Position numbers and translations under genes: made by a program
Origin: JAUVIB01 sp964424545
GTDB taxonomy: Bacteria > Calditrichota > Calditrichia > Calditrichales > Calditrichaceae
Assembly (NCBI GenBank): GCA_964424545.1
Contig: CAYRJN010000088.1
Coordinates: 1-15,360 of the forward strand
Length of the DNA: 15,360 bases
Direction: 5' to 3'
Shown here: positions 7,718-13,709 of the stretch, one piece after another
Layout of the letters: every line of letters begins with the position of its first letter
How positions within the stretch are numbered: position 1 is the stretch's first letter
The notes under the pieces: model-generated
What the model saw: the letters and a program-made list of their open reading frames with translations, nothing else
The model's database searches: none
Told to the model about the DNA's origin: nothing

Positions 7718-8125
7718 TCAAATGATCAGAATTGTAGTCGCTATGTGCTGATTTACGGAAGGTATCTTTTCGCAGAATGAAGGAGAATCGCTTATATTAA
7801 CTTCAATTTGCTCCAATGAAAAATAATTTTTTGCAATAAGCTGTATATTGCTATTTTTATTTCCAATATGAGAGCGATCAAAACGGTAATCTAAAGAGAT
7901 ATCGACACACTTATCGCCGATCAAGTGATGTTGTTTACCGCTGCTGGCAAAAAGCGTATTAAAATGATAGTTTTCAGCAGCAAAATGGCCGCCATCGGAT
8001 ACTTCAACGGCAACATGCTCTTCGTCACCGATGCACAAAACCAAACGAGGCGCCGAAACCTGAAAAACCATCGACTGTGTTATAATTAATACGCTTAATA
8101 ATATTTTAAGTAATTTGTTTTTCAT
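7718..8125 (-). CDS. Small secreted His/Cys-containing protein of unknown function
   Basis: A 135-residue protein with a clear signal peptide (KNKLLKILLSVLIITQSM, likely cut near VSA at 23-25). The mature part starts with LVLCIGDEEH, has scattered potential metal ligands (C31, H37, H47, H54, HH66-67, C73, H86, C118) and the segment DKCVDISL near 71-78. I do not recognise a named domain. I recall similar short 'LCIG..GH..E...C.DI.L' proteins near metal-efflux genes in related bacteria, but have not checked. The gene starts 9 bases after the ArsR-type regulator and has no strong ribosome binding site, suggesting translational coupling. A periplasmic metal-binding or metal-sensing accessory role is inferred from context only. 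Confidence 0.75.
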   Translation of the reverse strand: MKNKLLKILLSVLIITQSMVFQVSAPRLVLCIGDEEHVAVEVSDGGHFAAENYHFNTLFASSGKQHHLIGDKCVDISLDYRFDRSHIGNKNSNIQLIAKNYFSLEQIEVNISDSPSFCEKIPSVNQHIATTILII

Positions 8126-8134
8126 AGTATTCTT

Positions 8135-8512
8135 TTATTTTTCTTCAAGGACATGTTCACCGGCAATGCTAATAAGTTGGCGAATATGCTTGTCTGTCAG
8201 CGAATAATAAACCATTTTCCCCTGTTTACGATTTTTTACAATTTTCATGGAACGCAGCAAACGCAATTGATGTGAAATAGCCGAGATGGAAATATCCACA
8301 ACCGCAGATATATCGCAAACGCATAGTTCTTCCAAAAGCAATGCCTGCACAATCCTCAATCGGGTCGGATCGGACAGCGCTTTAAAAAGTTCCGCCGTTA
8401 AAACAGTCAGATTTATATCCGACAATTTCGACTCTACACGTTTTACCGTTTCAAGGTCAATGGCATTAACCGAACAAATAGCGTTATTAATAATTTTTCC
8501 CTTTGCATACAT
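8135..8512 (-). CDS. ArsR/SmtB-family metal-sensing repressor, CadC-like
   Basis: A 125-residue winged-helix repressor expected to leave DNA when it binds metal. The core runs from LFKALSDPTRLRIVQAL (42-58) through the recognition helix region ISISAISHQLRLL (74-86) to the wing NRKQGKMVYYSL. Two metal sites are visible. The alpha-3N type has C64-V-C66 in ELCVCD plus an N-terminal Cys13 that could complete a thiolate site as in CadC, favouring soft metals such as Cd/Pb/Bi. The alpha-5 type has D107, H109, H120 and E123, the exact D-x-H-(10)-H-x2-E spacing of the SmtB zinc site. It heads the efflux operon and is transcribed away from the OmpA gene. The first ATG at 8512 has no good ribosome binding site, so leaderless or weak translation is possible. 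Confidence 0.93.
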   Translation of the reverse strand: MYAKGKIINNAICSVNAIDLETVKRVESKLSDINLTVLTAELFKALSDPTRLRIVQALLLEELCVCDISAVVDISISAISHQLRLLRSMKIVKNRKQGKMVYYSLTDKHIRQLISIAGEHVLEEK

Positions 8513-8530
8513 TTGAATAATTGCTCAAAT
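8511..8530. promoter_or_regulatory. Candidate ArsR-type operator
   Basis: ATTTGA and TCAAAT form a perfect 6-bp inverted repeat with an 8-base spacer, overlapping the start codon of the sensor gene. AT-rich imperfect dyads of this sort (TCAAAT...ATTTGA in cad-type operators) are typical for ArsR/SmtB repressors. It would give autoregulation of the operon. Confidence 0.5.
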
Positions 8531-8785
8531 ATAATATAATAAACATCGCTATGCAACATTTTATTCCAATAAACTACTCTTTCAAAAAATATTTCCATAT
8601 ATTGCAAGATGTGACAAATAACAATGCGAATAGAACAATTTTTTCCAATCTTGTTTGAGCCATTAAATGAAAATTTAATTAGGTCGTTAATGATTTTTGA
8701 AATTTCGATACGATAAATAAAAATATTTTTTGAAAAATAATTAAAGATTTGTAGTTTTTTACCGTTATAAATAATAGATACATAA
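8531..8785. other. AT-rich divergent intergenic region
   Basis: This region separates the efflux operon from the OmpA gene and must hold the promoters of both. I see no gene. A weak candidate for the rightward promoter is TTGTAG followed after 17 bases by TAATAG, starting near 8750; I would not rely on it. Confidence 0.4.
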
Positions 8786-8827
8786 ATGTTATTAGACAGT
8801 TACACTCATTGCAACGGAGATAACAAT

Positions 8828-10189
8828 ATGTTCAAATTTAAAATTATACTATTATCCATCCTTATTATGTATTCGTCTCTTTTTGCCATTGACCGTCAAA
8901 AACAATTCGAATTAGGATTGAAAGTCGGCACAGCAACTTATCACGGCGATATACCCGGAACACAATTCGGGTTAACTTTCGGCGGCGGAATGTATTGGTG
9001 GTTAGGCAGCTATTTTGCCTTGGGAGTTGAAGGACAATATAGCGACCTGAAGGCAGAATCTAATGGACAATACTTTCAATCCAAGGTTCCCACTGCCGGA
9101 CTCATGTTTAAATTCGAACCGATTCCCTCCGACAAAATCAATTTTCAAATACTTTTCGGTTATAAATATATGTCTATCGACCCAAAGGATAAAAACGGCA
9201 ACCCGCTTCCGGGAAACGGCAGCGATCACTACGATAAAAACCAGTCCACAATTCCTATCGGCTTGGCCATTGCGCCTATTATTTACGGCGAAAAATTAGC
9301 GTTAACCGTTGAAGCGCTTTACCATTTTACTTCAACGGATTTTTTGGACGATGTGGAAGGCGGTACGGCCAATGACGCTTTCACGACTATCAATATCGGC
9401 TTGGCCTACTTTTTTGGAAAACCGAAGGATACCGACGGCGACGGCATTCCCGATAAAGTTGACGCCGATCCGACTCACCCGGAAGATTTTGACGGCTTTC
9501 AGGATGAAGACGGCGCGCCCGATTTAGACAACGATAACGACGGTGTCCTTGATGTGGACGATAAAGCCCCCTTAGATCCCGAAGACTTGGACGGATTTGA
9601 AGACGCCGACGGCGTACCCGATCCCGATAACGATCAGGACGGTATTCTTGACGTAAATGACGGAGCGCCCAACGATCCCGAAGATTTTGACGGCTTTCAG
9701 GATGAAGACGGCGTGCCGGATCCCGATAATGACCAGGACGGCATTCTTGATGTGGACGATAAATGTCCCAACGAGCCTGAAACCGTAAACGGCTATGAAG
9801 ACGCGGACGGATGTCCCGATAAGAAACCGGAAATCGCCGTAGAAGTCGGCAAAACCATCGTACTCGAAGGCGTATACTTCTTAAACGGAAAAGCAACCTT
9901 AACGGTCAATTCCAAGGTCATCCTTGATAAAGTTGTCCGGACCATGAAAGAGAACCCTGATATTGAAATTGAAATATGGGGATTTACCGACAATCGCGGC
10001 AGTTATAAATTTAACATGAAGTTATCCAAGATGCGCGCCGAAAGCGTGCGCGATTATCTCGTTAAAAACGGTATATTCGGTTCGCGCATTAAGACAAAAG
10101 GATTCGGCCCTGCTAATCCTATCGCCACTAACGATACGCCGGAAGGACGCGCTAAAAACAGAAGAATTGAATTTTATCGCGTAAAATAA
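8828..10189 (+). CDS. OmpA-family outer-membrane protein with TSP3 repeats
   Basis: A 453-residue protein: signal peptide (FKFKIILLSILIMYSSLFA, cut near residue 20), beta-barrel domain (about 21-200) with alternating hydrophobic strands ending in LAYFFG, calcium-binding thrombospondin type 3 repeats (201-335), and the OmpA peptidoglycan-binding domain (341-453). The last contains GFTDNRGSYKFNMKLSKMRA with the family's Asp/Arg pair for diaminopimelate binding and ends RAKNRRIEFYRVK. It anchors the outer membrane to the wall and may form a small pore. An ATG 42 bases upstream (8786) is in frame, but I prefer 8828: GGAG lies 8 bases before it and the signal peptide begins right there. The gene is monocistronic by appearance, followed by an inverted repeat. 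Confidence 0.93.
   Translation: MFKFKIILLSILIMYSSLFAIDRQKQFELGLKVGTATYHGDIPGTQFGLTFGGGMYWWLGSYFALGVEGQYSDLKAESNGQYFQSKVPTAGLMFKFEPIPSDKINFQILFGYKYMSIDPKDKNGNPLPGNGSDHYDKNQSTIPIGLAIAPIIYGEKLALTVEALYHFTSTDFLDDVEGGTANDAFTTINIGLAYFFGKPKDTDGDGIPDKVDADPTHPEDFDGFQDEDGAPDLDNDNDGVLDVDDKAPLDPEDLDGFEDADGVPDPDNDQDGILDVNDGAPNDPEDFDGFQDEDGVPDPDNDQDGILDVDDKCPNEPETVNGYEDADGCPDKKPEIAVEVGKTIVLEGVYFLNGKATLTVNSKVILDKVVRTMKENPDIEIEIWGFTDNRGSYKFNMKLSKMRAESVRDYLVKNGIFGSRIKTKGFGPANPIATNDTPEGRAKNRRIEFYRVK
9479..9829 (+). repeat. 99-bp tandem repeats coding TSP3 modules
   Basis: Three full 99-base units (9479-9577, 9578-9676, 9677-9775) and a partial fourth encode 33-residue modules of the form PEDFDGFQDEDG-x-PD-(x)-DNDxDGILDVDD. 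Units 1 and 3 are very similar at the DNA level, including the identical stretch GATTTTGACGGCTTTCAGGA. Copy number could change by recombination or slippage. Confidence 0.9.
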
Positions 10190-10207
10190 TTGCTCTTTTC
10201 AGTGAAC

Positions 10208-10238
10208 GAAAGGCAGTTGGAATAGGCGGCTGCCTTTC
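10208..10238 (+). terminator. Probable terminator after the OmpA gene
   Basis: A perfect 9-bp stem GAAAGGCAG / CTGCCTTTC with a 13-base loop starts 19 bases after the OmpA stop codon. The U-run is poor (ATTTCTTG), so it may be a weak or factor-assisted terminator, or an mRNA-stabilising hairpin, before the phosphatase gene. Confidence 0.55.
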
Positions 10239-10276
10239 ATTTCTTGTATCAGCAATAGAAACCATAAAGGCCGTAT

Positions 10277-10972
10277 ATGCCCGATAAACTCCTTCTTTTT
10301 GACATTGACGGTACCTTATTAATAAGCAGAGGCATTCCTCGTCAAGCATTTATAAAAACGCTTAAAAATAGCTTTCCGCATATTTCCGACAAAACATCCG
10401 TGAAATTTTCCGGCATGACCGATCCGCAGATTATTAAACAGATTTTACAAGCTAACGGAGATTCCACATCCCTATCCCATGACCTCTTGCAGAAAATATT
10501 TAATGAATTTGCAATTGAACTGGCCCGCAATTTAACCCATCGCAACCCTCCCGACGTGTTAGAGGGAGTTGTTGAATTATTAGAGATCGTTCAAACCATA
10601 CCAAATTGTTACTTGGGATTGGTAACCGGAAATATTATGAGCGGCGCGCGCATAAAACTTGTAACAAGCGGCTTATATCGCTATTTCCCTCTCGGCGCCT
10701 TCGGCAGCGACCATGAAAACAGAAATTTACTGCCACCTCTCGCCGTTAAACGGGCTCAGCAATATTACGGGAAATTCTTTGATAAAAATGATATCTGGAT
10801 AATCGGCGACAGTATTCATGATGTGCGCTGCGCAAGAGCGAATAAACTTAACGCTATTGCGCTCGCCACCGGATTCACGCCGGAATCGGCGCTTTTAAAT
10901 GAAAAACCCGACTTCCTCTTGCCAAATCTGAAAGATACGGCGCAATTTCTCTCCATTATCGGTTTTAATTAA
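10277..10972 (+). CDS. HAD-superfamily phosphatase (phosphoglycolate-phosphatase-like)
   Basis: A 231-residue cytosolic hydrolase with all four HAD motifs: nucleophile and acid/base D9 and D11 in LLFDIDGTLL, T117 in LVTGN, K158 in VKRAQ, and the metal-binding acids D178/D182 in WIIGDSIHDVRCA. An alpha-helical C1-type cap lies between motif I and II (about 20-95), with FSGMTDPQII in the place family members use for substrate choice. This layout is that of phosphoglycolate phosphatase/beta-phosphoglucomutase relatives; the exact substrate cannot be told. Start ATG is preceded by AAAGG and the protein begins as family members do. It appears to be a single gene or to be read through from the OmpA gene; no functional tie to its neighbours is visible. 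Confidence 0.9.
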   Translation: MPDKLLLFDIDGTLLISRGIPRQAFIKTLKNSFPHISDKTSVKFSGMTDPQIIKQILQANGDSTSLSHDLLQKIFNEFAIELARNLTHRNPPDVLEGVVELLEIVQTIPNCYLGLVTGNIMSGARIKLVTSGLYRYFPLGAFGSDHENRNLLPPLAVKRAQQYYGKFFDKNDIWIIGDSIHDVRCARANKLNAIALATGFTPESALLNEKPDFLLPNLKDTAQFLSIIGFN

Positions 10973-10980
10973 GCCTTAAA

Positions 10981-11014
10981 TTTTGTATATTACAAAATTG
11001 TAATTATTGTAATT
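10981..11014. promoter_or_regulatory. Inverted and direct repeats upstream of the POT transporter gene
   Basis: TTTTGTA / TACAAAA (10981-10997, 3-base loop) is directly followed by two tandem copies of ATTGTAATT (10997-11005, 11006-11014). Dense overlapping symmetry in the short space before the transporter gene suggests an operator or promoter element; the AT bias makes chance a real alternative. Confidence 0.4.
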
Positions 11015-11035
11015 CTCATTTTTTTAGGAGTTTTT

Positions 11036-12322
11036 ATGCTAAAAGATCACCCTAAAGGTTTAATGACCTTATTTTTCACTGAAATGTGGGAACGCTTCGG
11101 TTTTTATACCATGCTGGCTGTTTTTACGCTCTATATGGATGAAACGCTCGGTTGGAGCGACGCCCAAAAAGGCCAGATTTACGGTTTGTTTTTGGGATTT
11201 GTTTATTTTACGCCTATCGCCGGCGGCTGGATAGCCGATAAATTCCTCGGCTACAGAAAAACAATTATTCTCGGAGCAATCATTCTCGGAACAGGCTATG
11301 CCCTGCTTGCACTTTCCGGTCCTAACCGCATCTGGTTGTTTTATCTTGCTCTTTTTGTAATGGTAATCGGCAACGGTTTATTTAAAGCCAATATTTCCGT
11401 TCTCGTCGGGAATTTATATGAACCCGGCAGTAAAGTAAAGGATGTCGGTTACAATATCTTTTACATGGGCATTAATCTTGGCGCTTTTATCGCTCCCCTC
11501 GCGGCCACTTACCTGCATACTTTATTCGGCAGTTACAATGCCGCCTTTGGAGCCGCCGCCTTTGGCATGCTCTTGTCATTAATAGTTTTTGAGATATGGA
11601 AAAAGAACTACATTTATGCCGATAATAAAAACGCAGCCGGCGCAGCCAATCAGGCTATGCAAGAGGCAAGCAATGTCAGCCCGGAAAAAGAAAAAGAGCG
11701 TATTGTGGCGCTCGGTATTATATTCACCATCGTTATCTTTTTTTGGATGTCTTTCCACCAAAACGGTTTTGCGCTTACACTTTTTGCTCAACGTTCTACC
11801 GTTATTTTGGATTGGTTAAAACCGGAAACATACGCAACCTTTAACCCGCTCTTTATTTTACTTTTAACGCCGGTCGTTGTTATGTTTTTTAACTGGCTGC
11901 GTAAGCAGGACAAAGAACCTTCAAGTCCGGCAAAAATCGGTATAGGTATGTTTATTTCGGGTATTGCTATGCTTATCATGGTAATCGCCTCGCAAATGGG
12001 AGGCAACGCCGACGCTAATAATATGTCTCCCGGCTGGCTCATATCATCCTATTTTGTCGTAACAATAGGCGAGCTATTTCTAAGCCCTATGGGACTCTCT
12101 TTTGTTTCCAAAGTTGCTCCGGCTCGTATGCGCGGCTTAATGATGGGCGGCTGGTTCGGCGCTACGGCTATCGGTAATTATCTTTCGGGCTTTATAGGCA
12201 GTTTTTATAATACACTAAGCCATACCCAGTTCTTCCTGATTTTAACCGGATTGCTATTCCTTTCGGCTCTGATGGTAAGATTAGTGCTAAAAAAATTAAA
12301 ACACGCCACAGACGGCGCGTAA
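11036..12322 (+). CDS. POT/PTR-family proton-dependent oligopeptide transporter
   Basis: A 428-residue inner-membrane transporter of the major facilitator superfamily, expected to import di/tripeptides with protons. It has the hallmark ExxER motif in helix 1 (E16, E19, R20 within TEMWERFGFY), the loop GGWIADKFLGYRKTI, a YNIFYMGINLGAFIAPL segment matching the PTR2 signature region, and the C-terminal half marker LSPMGLSFVSKVAPARMRGLMMG followed by GNYLSGFIG. The motif position after the aromatic pair reads FGFYT rather than the usual FxYYG. It is somewhat shorter than bacterial family members near 490-500 residues, so one or both extra central helices may be reduced: a charged stretch near 195-225 with KEKER lies there. 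RBS AGGAG before ATG; strong terminator after. Confidence 0.93.
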   Translation: MLKDHPKGLMTLFFTEMWERFGFYTMLAVFTLYMDETLGWSDAQKGQIYGLFLGFVYFTPIAGGWIADKFLGYRKTIILGAIILGTGYALLALSGPNRIWLFYLALFVMVIGNGLFKANISVLVGNLYEPGSKVKDVGYNIFYMGINLGAFIAPLAATYLHTLFGSYNAAFGAAAFGMLLSLIVFEIWKKNYIYADNKNAAGAANQAMQEASNVSPEKEKERIVALGIIFTIVIFFWMSFHQNGFALTLFAQRSTVILDWLKPETYATFNPLFILLLTPVVVMFFNWLRKQDKEPSSPAKIGIGMFISGIAMLIMVIASQMGGNADANNMSPGWLISSYFVVTIGELFLSPMGLSFVSKVAPARMRGLMMGGWFGATAIGNYLSGFIGSFYNTLSHTQFFLILTGLLFLSALMVRLVLKKLKHATDGA

Positions 12323-12342
12323 AAAGATATTCGCTTTATCCC

Positions 12343-12379
12343 GCCCTGCATTTTTCAATGCAGGGCTTTTTTATTTTGA
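12343..12379 (+). terminator. Intrinsic terminator after the POT transporter
   Basis: A perfect 10-bp stem GCCCTGCATT / AATGCAGGGC with a TTTC loop followed by TTTTTTATTTT. It lies 20 bases past the transporter's stop codon. Confidence 0.93.
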
Positions 12380-12511
12380 ATTACTCCTTTACGATGTATA
12401 CATACTTTCACTTCATAAAAATATACTCCCAATATATTAAATTTCAATGTTTTTAATCTTGCATAAATAAAATTGCATTTTGCATATCGAAACATTATAT
12501 TTGGCTATGAA

Positions 12512-12541
12512 TTGAACATATGTTCATTATAGGCGTATAAA
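12512..12541 (+). promoter_or_regulatory. Promoter with embedded 14-bp palindromic operator
   Basis: TGAACATATGTTCA (12513-12526) is a perfect palindrome. Its left part doubles as a -35 box, TTGAAC (12512-12517), followed after 18 bases by TATAAA (12536-12541). This would place the transcript start just before the AGGAGA ribosome site of the zinc-ribbon gene. A dyad over the -35 box is the classic position for a repressor. The half-site resembles ArsR/SmtB operators, and 11 bases of it (AATTGAACATA) recur at 13683-13693 before the second operon. Confidence 0.6.
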
Positions 12542-12562
12542 TATATAACAGGAGATAGAACA

Positions 12563-12778
12563 ATGAGAGGCTTAGGACAGGGACAAGGAATGGGCCGCGG
12601 CGGCGGTCGCGGAAGAAATAACGGCGGCGGTTTTGGCGTCGGCGGATATTGCATATGCGCGAAATGCGGAGAAAAAGTTCCGCATCAACAGGGCGTTAAA
12701 TGCACAACCGTCAAATGTCCCAACTGCGGACATGTAATGGTTAGAGAAGAATTACTGGAAAGTAAGCAAACAAAATAA
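12563..12778 (+). CDS. Gly/Arg-rich mini zinc-ribbon protein, paralogue 1
   Basis: A 71-residue protein with a Gly/Arg/Gln/Asn-rich N-terminal tail (1-29, GQGQGMGRGGGRGR) and a compact Cys/His knot: C30, C32, C35, H41, C47, C52, C55. The pattern C-x-C-x2-C-x5-H-x5-C-x4-C-x2-C is shared exactly with paralogue 2 at 13264-13437. CxxC knuckles with CPNCG suggest a zinc ribbon; six Cys plus a His could also hold an Fe-S or other metal centre. There is no signal peptide, so it is cytosolic. AACAGGAGATAG precedes ATG. It is the first gene of a small operon with the cupin. I know of similar unnamed mini-proteins in anaerobes but no established function; RNA/DNA binding through the GR-rich tail and a metal-carrier role are both possible. 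Confidence 0.85.
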   Translation: MRGLGQGQGMGRGGGRGRNNGGGFGVGGYCICAKCGEKVPHQQGVKCTTVKCPNCGHVMVREELLESKQTK

Positions 12779-12784
12779 ATATCA

Positions 12785-12799
12785 CCTTACAAGGTAAGG
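12785..12799 (+). promoter_or_regulatory. Hairpin overlapping the cupin ribosome binding site
   Basis: CCTTAC and GTAAGG form a 6-bp stem with a 3-base loop. The 3' arm is the beginning of the Shine-Dalgarno GTAAGGAGG. It could reduce translation of the cupin until opened by ribosomes finishing the upstream gene. The stem is short, so this is tentative. Confidence 0.35.
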
Positions 12800-12807
12800 A
12801 GGATGTT

Positions 12808-13122
12808 ATGCAGGAAGTATATGTAAATTGTAACGATATGGAATGGACGCCGGCGCCAAATTATCCAAAAAACACTATGATGAAAGTTTTGCGTGATTTT
12901 GACGGCCGTAAGACCATGCTTTTAAAAATTCCGAAGGGCTTTAAAATGGAAGCGCATTCCCATAATTCGGTTGAGCAGCATTATGTTCTCGAAGGACAGT
13001 ATGAAATTGAAGGCACAATTTACGGCAAAGGAACCTATCAATTATTGCCGGCAGGATATGAACACGGGCCATTTACGTCAAAAAACGGGGCTGTTGTTTT
13101 GGTAATCTGGGACCCCCAATAA
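12808..13122 (+). CDS. Single-domain cupin, predicted metal-binding
   Basis: A 104-residue cytosolic beta-barrel with both cupin motifs in exact form. Motif 1 spans 44-63 (G-x5-H50-x-H52-x3-E56-x6-G) and motif 2 spans 75-86 (G-x5-P81-x-G83-x2-H86). The four ligands H50, H52, E56 and H86 are all present, so a divalent metal site is expected. It is a stand-alone single cupin fold of the kind found in ChrR-like sensors, small dioxygenases and unknown proteins; no catalytic specificity can be read. It sits between two paralogous mini zinc-ribbon genes, 29 bases after the first and 141 before the second, with a strong GGAGG ribosome site. Co-transcription with them is likely. Confidence 0.88.
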   Translation: MQEVYVNCNDMEWTPAPNYPKNTMMKVLRDFDGRKTMLLKIPKGFKMEAHSHNSVEQHYVLEGQYEIEGTIYGKGTYQLLPAGYEHGPFTSKNGAVVLVIWDPQ

Positions 13123-13152
13123 CGCCTGGGAACTTAACGGCTATAAAAATTT

Positions 13153-13191
13153 CCTACAACGGGATCCATGGATTGCCGTTTGTAAAGTAGG
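13153..13191 (+). other. Imperfect hairpin between cupin and second zinc-ribbon gene
   Basis: CCTAC (13153-13157) pairs with GTAGG (13187-13191) and AACGG (13158-13162) with CCGTT (13176-13180). There is a 6-base bulge on the 3' side and a 13-base loop containing TCCATGGA. No T run follows, so it is not a terminator; it may be a processing or stability element, or chance. Confidence 0.3.
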
Positions 13192-13263
13192 AGGGATAAA
13201 ACGGAACCTTTAAATCATTATTCAATTTCGATATTTTATCACTTTTAACGAAAGGAGGGTATA

Positions 13264-13437
13264 ATGTTTGGCAGAGGACGCGGTTTGGGACAAGGTCGCG
13301 GGAGAAGAACTGCAGGCGCCGGGCCGGATGGTTTTTGTGTTTGCACTTCTTGCGGAGAAAAAATAAAACATCAGCCCGGTACACCTTGCAATCAAATGAA
13401 ATGTCCGAAATGCGGCTCTCCAATGGTACGAGAGTAA
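13264..13437 (+). CDS. Gly/Arg-rich mini zinc-ribbon protein, paralogue 2
   Basis: A 57-residue protein, easily missed because of its size. Start is clear: AAAGGAGGG lies 4 bases before ATG. The N-terminal tail (MFGRGRGLGQGRGRR) is Gly/Arg-rich. The metal knot has C25, C27, C30, H36, C42, C47 and C50, with the same spacing as paralogue 1, and shared words CGEK, HQ, KCP-x-CG and MVRE at the C-terminus. It has no C-terminal extension, whereas paralogue 1 has about ten extra residues. The coding signal is strong: conserved Cys/His pattern, strong ribosome site, and a terminator-like hairpin 19 bases after the stop. Probably cytosolic and zinc-binding; partner and role unknown. Confidence 0.85.
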   Translation: MFGRGRGLGQGRGRRTAGAGPDGFCVCTSCGEKIKHQPGTPCNQMKCPKCGSPMVRE

Positions 13438-13456
13438 ATAAAGATATACTATACAT

Positions 13457-13518
13457 CTGCATTTGAGCGGAAGAATTTCTCTCGACTGATAATTTCGCTC
13501 AATTGCAGTTTTATTTTA
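13457..13518 (+). terminator. Terminator of the zinc-ribbon/cupin operon
   Basis: CTGCATTTGAGCG (13457-13469) pairs with CGCTCAATTGCAG (13496-13508) with a single T-T mismatch, extended inward by a G-U and two A-U pairs, followed by TTTTATTTTA. The loop is long (about 20 bases), but stem plus U-tract fit an intrinsic terminator. Confidence 0.75.
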
Positions 13519-13535
13519 TCCGGTTTAAGAGGCGC

Positions 13536-13616
13536 ATTAAAGAAACTTTAATATTCAGCGATTAGAACAAATAGTGTTTTTATTGTTCAGATAAATGAAA
13601 AGAGTAACCTTTTCAT
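13536..13616 (+). promoter_or_regulatory. Hairpin-rich leader of the DUF59-NifX-radical SAM operon
   Basis: Three successive inverted repeats: ATTAAAG/CTTTAAT (13536-13552, 3-base loop), GAACAA/TTGTTC (13565-13588) and ATGAAAAG/CTTTTCAT (13595-13616, 6-base loop). They fill the gap before the next operon. They may be operators or RNA stems; AT-rich composition makes some of them likely by chance. No certain promoter boxes were found. Confidence 0.35.
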
Positions 13617-13709
13617 CGCATTGGAATACGGTTTTTCCCGACTGTAATTATTGAAATGATAAACTGTTATTACATATTGACTAATTGAACATAACAATAT
13701 GGGAAACAA

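Noticed and set aside
8786..8827. Upstream ATG as start of the OmpA gene
   Set aside because: It would place a 14-residue polar extension before the signal peptide and has no ribosome site, whereas 8828 has GGAG at the right distance.
9390..9896. 168-codon minus-strand frame, Arg-rich
   Set aside because: It is the antisense shadow of the Asp/Gly-rich TSP3 repeats; composition is an artefact of the repeat codons.
13154..13462. 102-codon minus-strand frame
   Set aside because: It lies antisense to the second mini zinc-ribbon gene, which has a strong ribosome site and a conserved Cys/His pattern; the minus frame has no family features.
13595..13654. 19-codon open frame before the DUF59 gene (possible leader peptide)
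   Set aside because: No ribosome site, no regulatory codon run, and its start coincides with a hairpin arm; chance is the simpler explanation.
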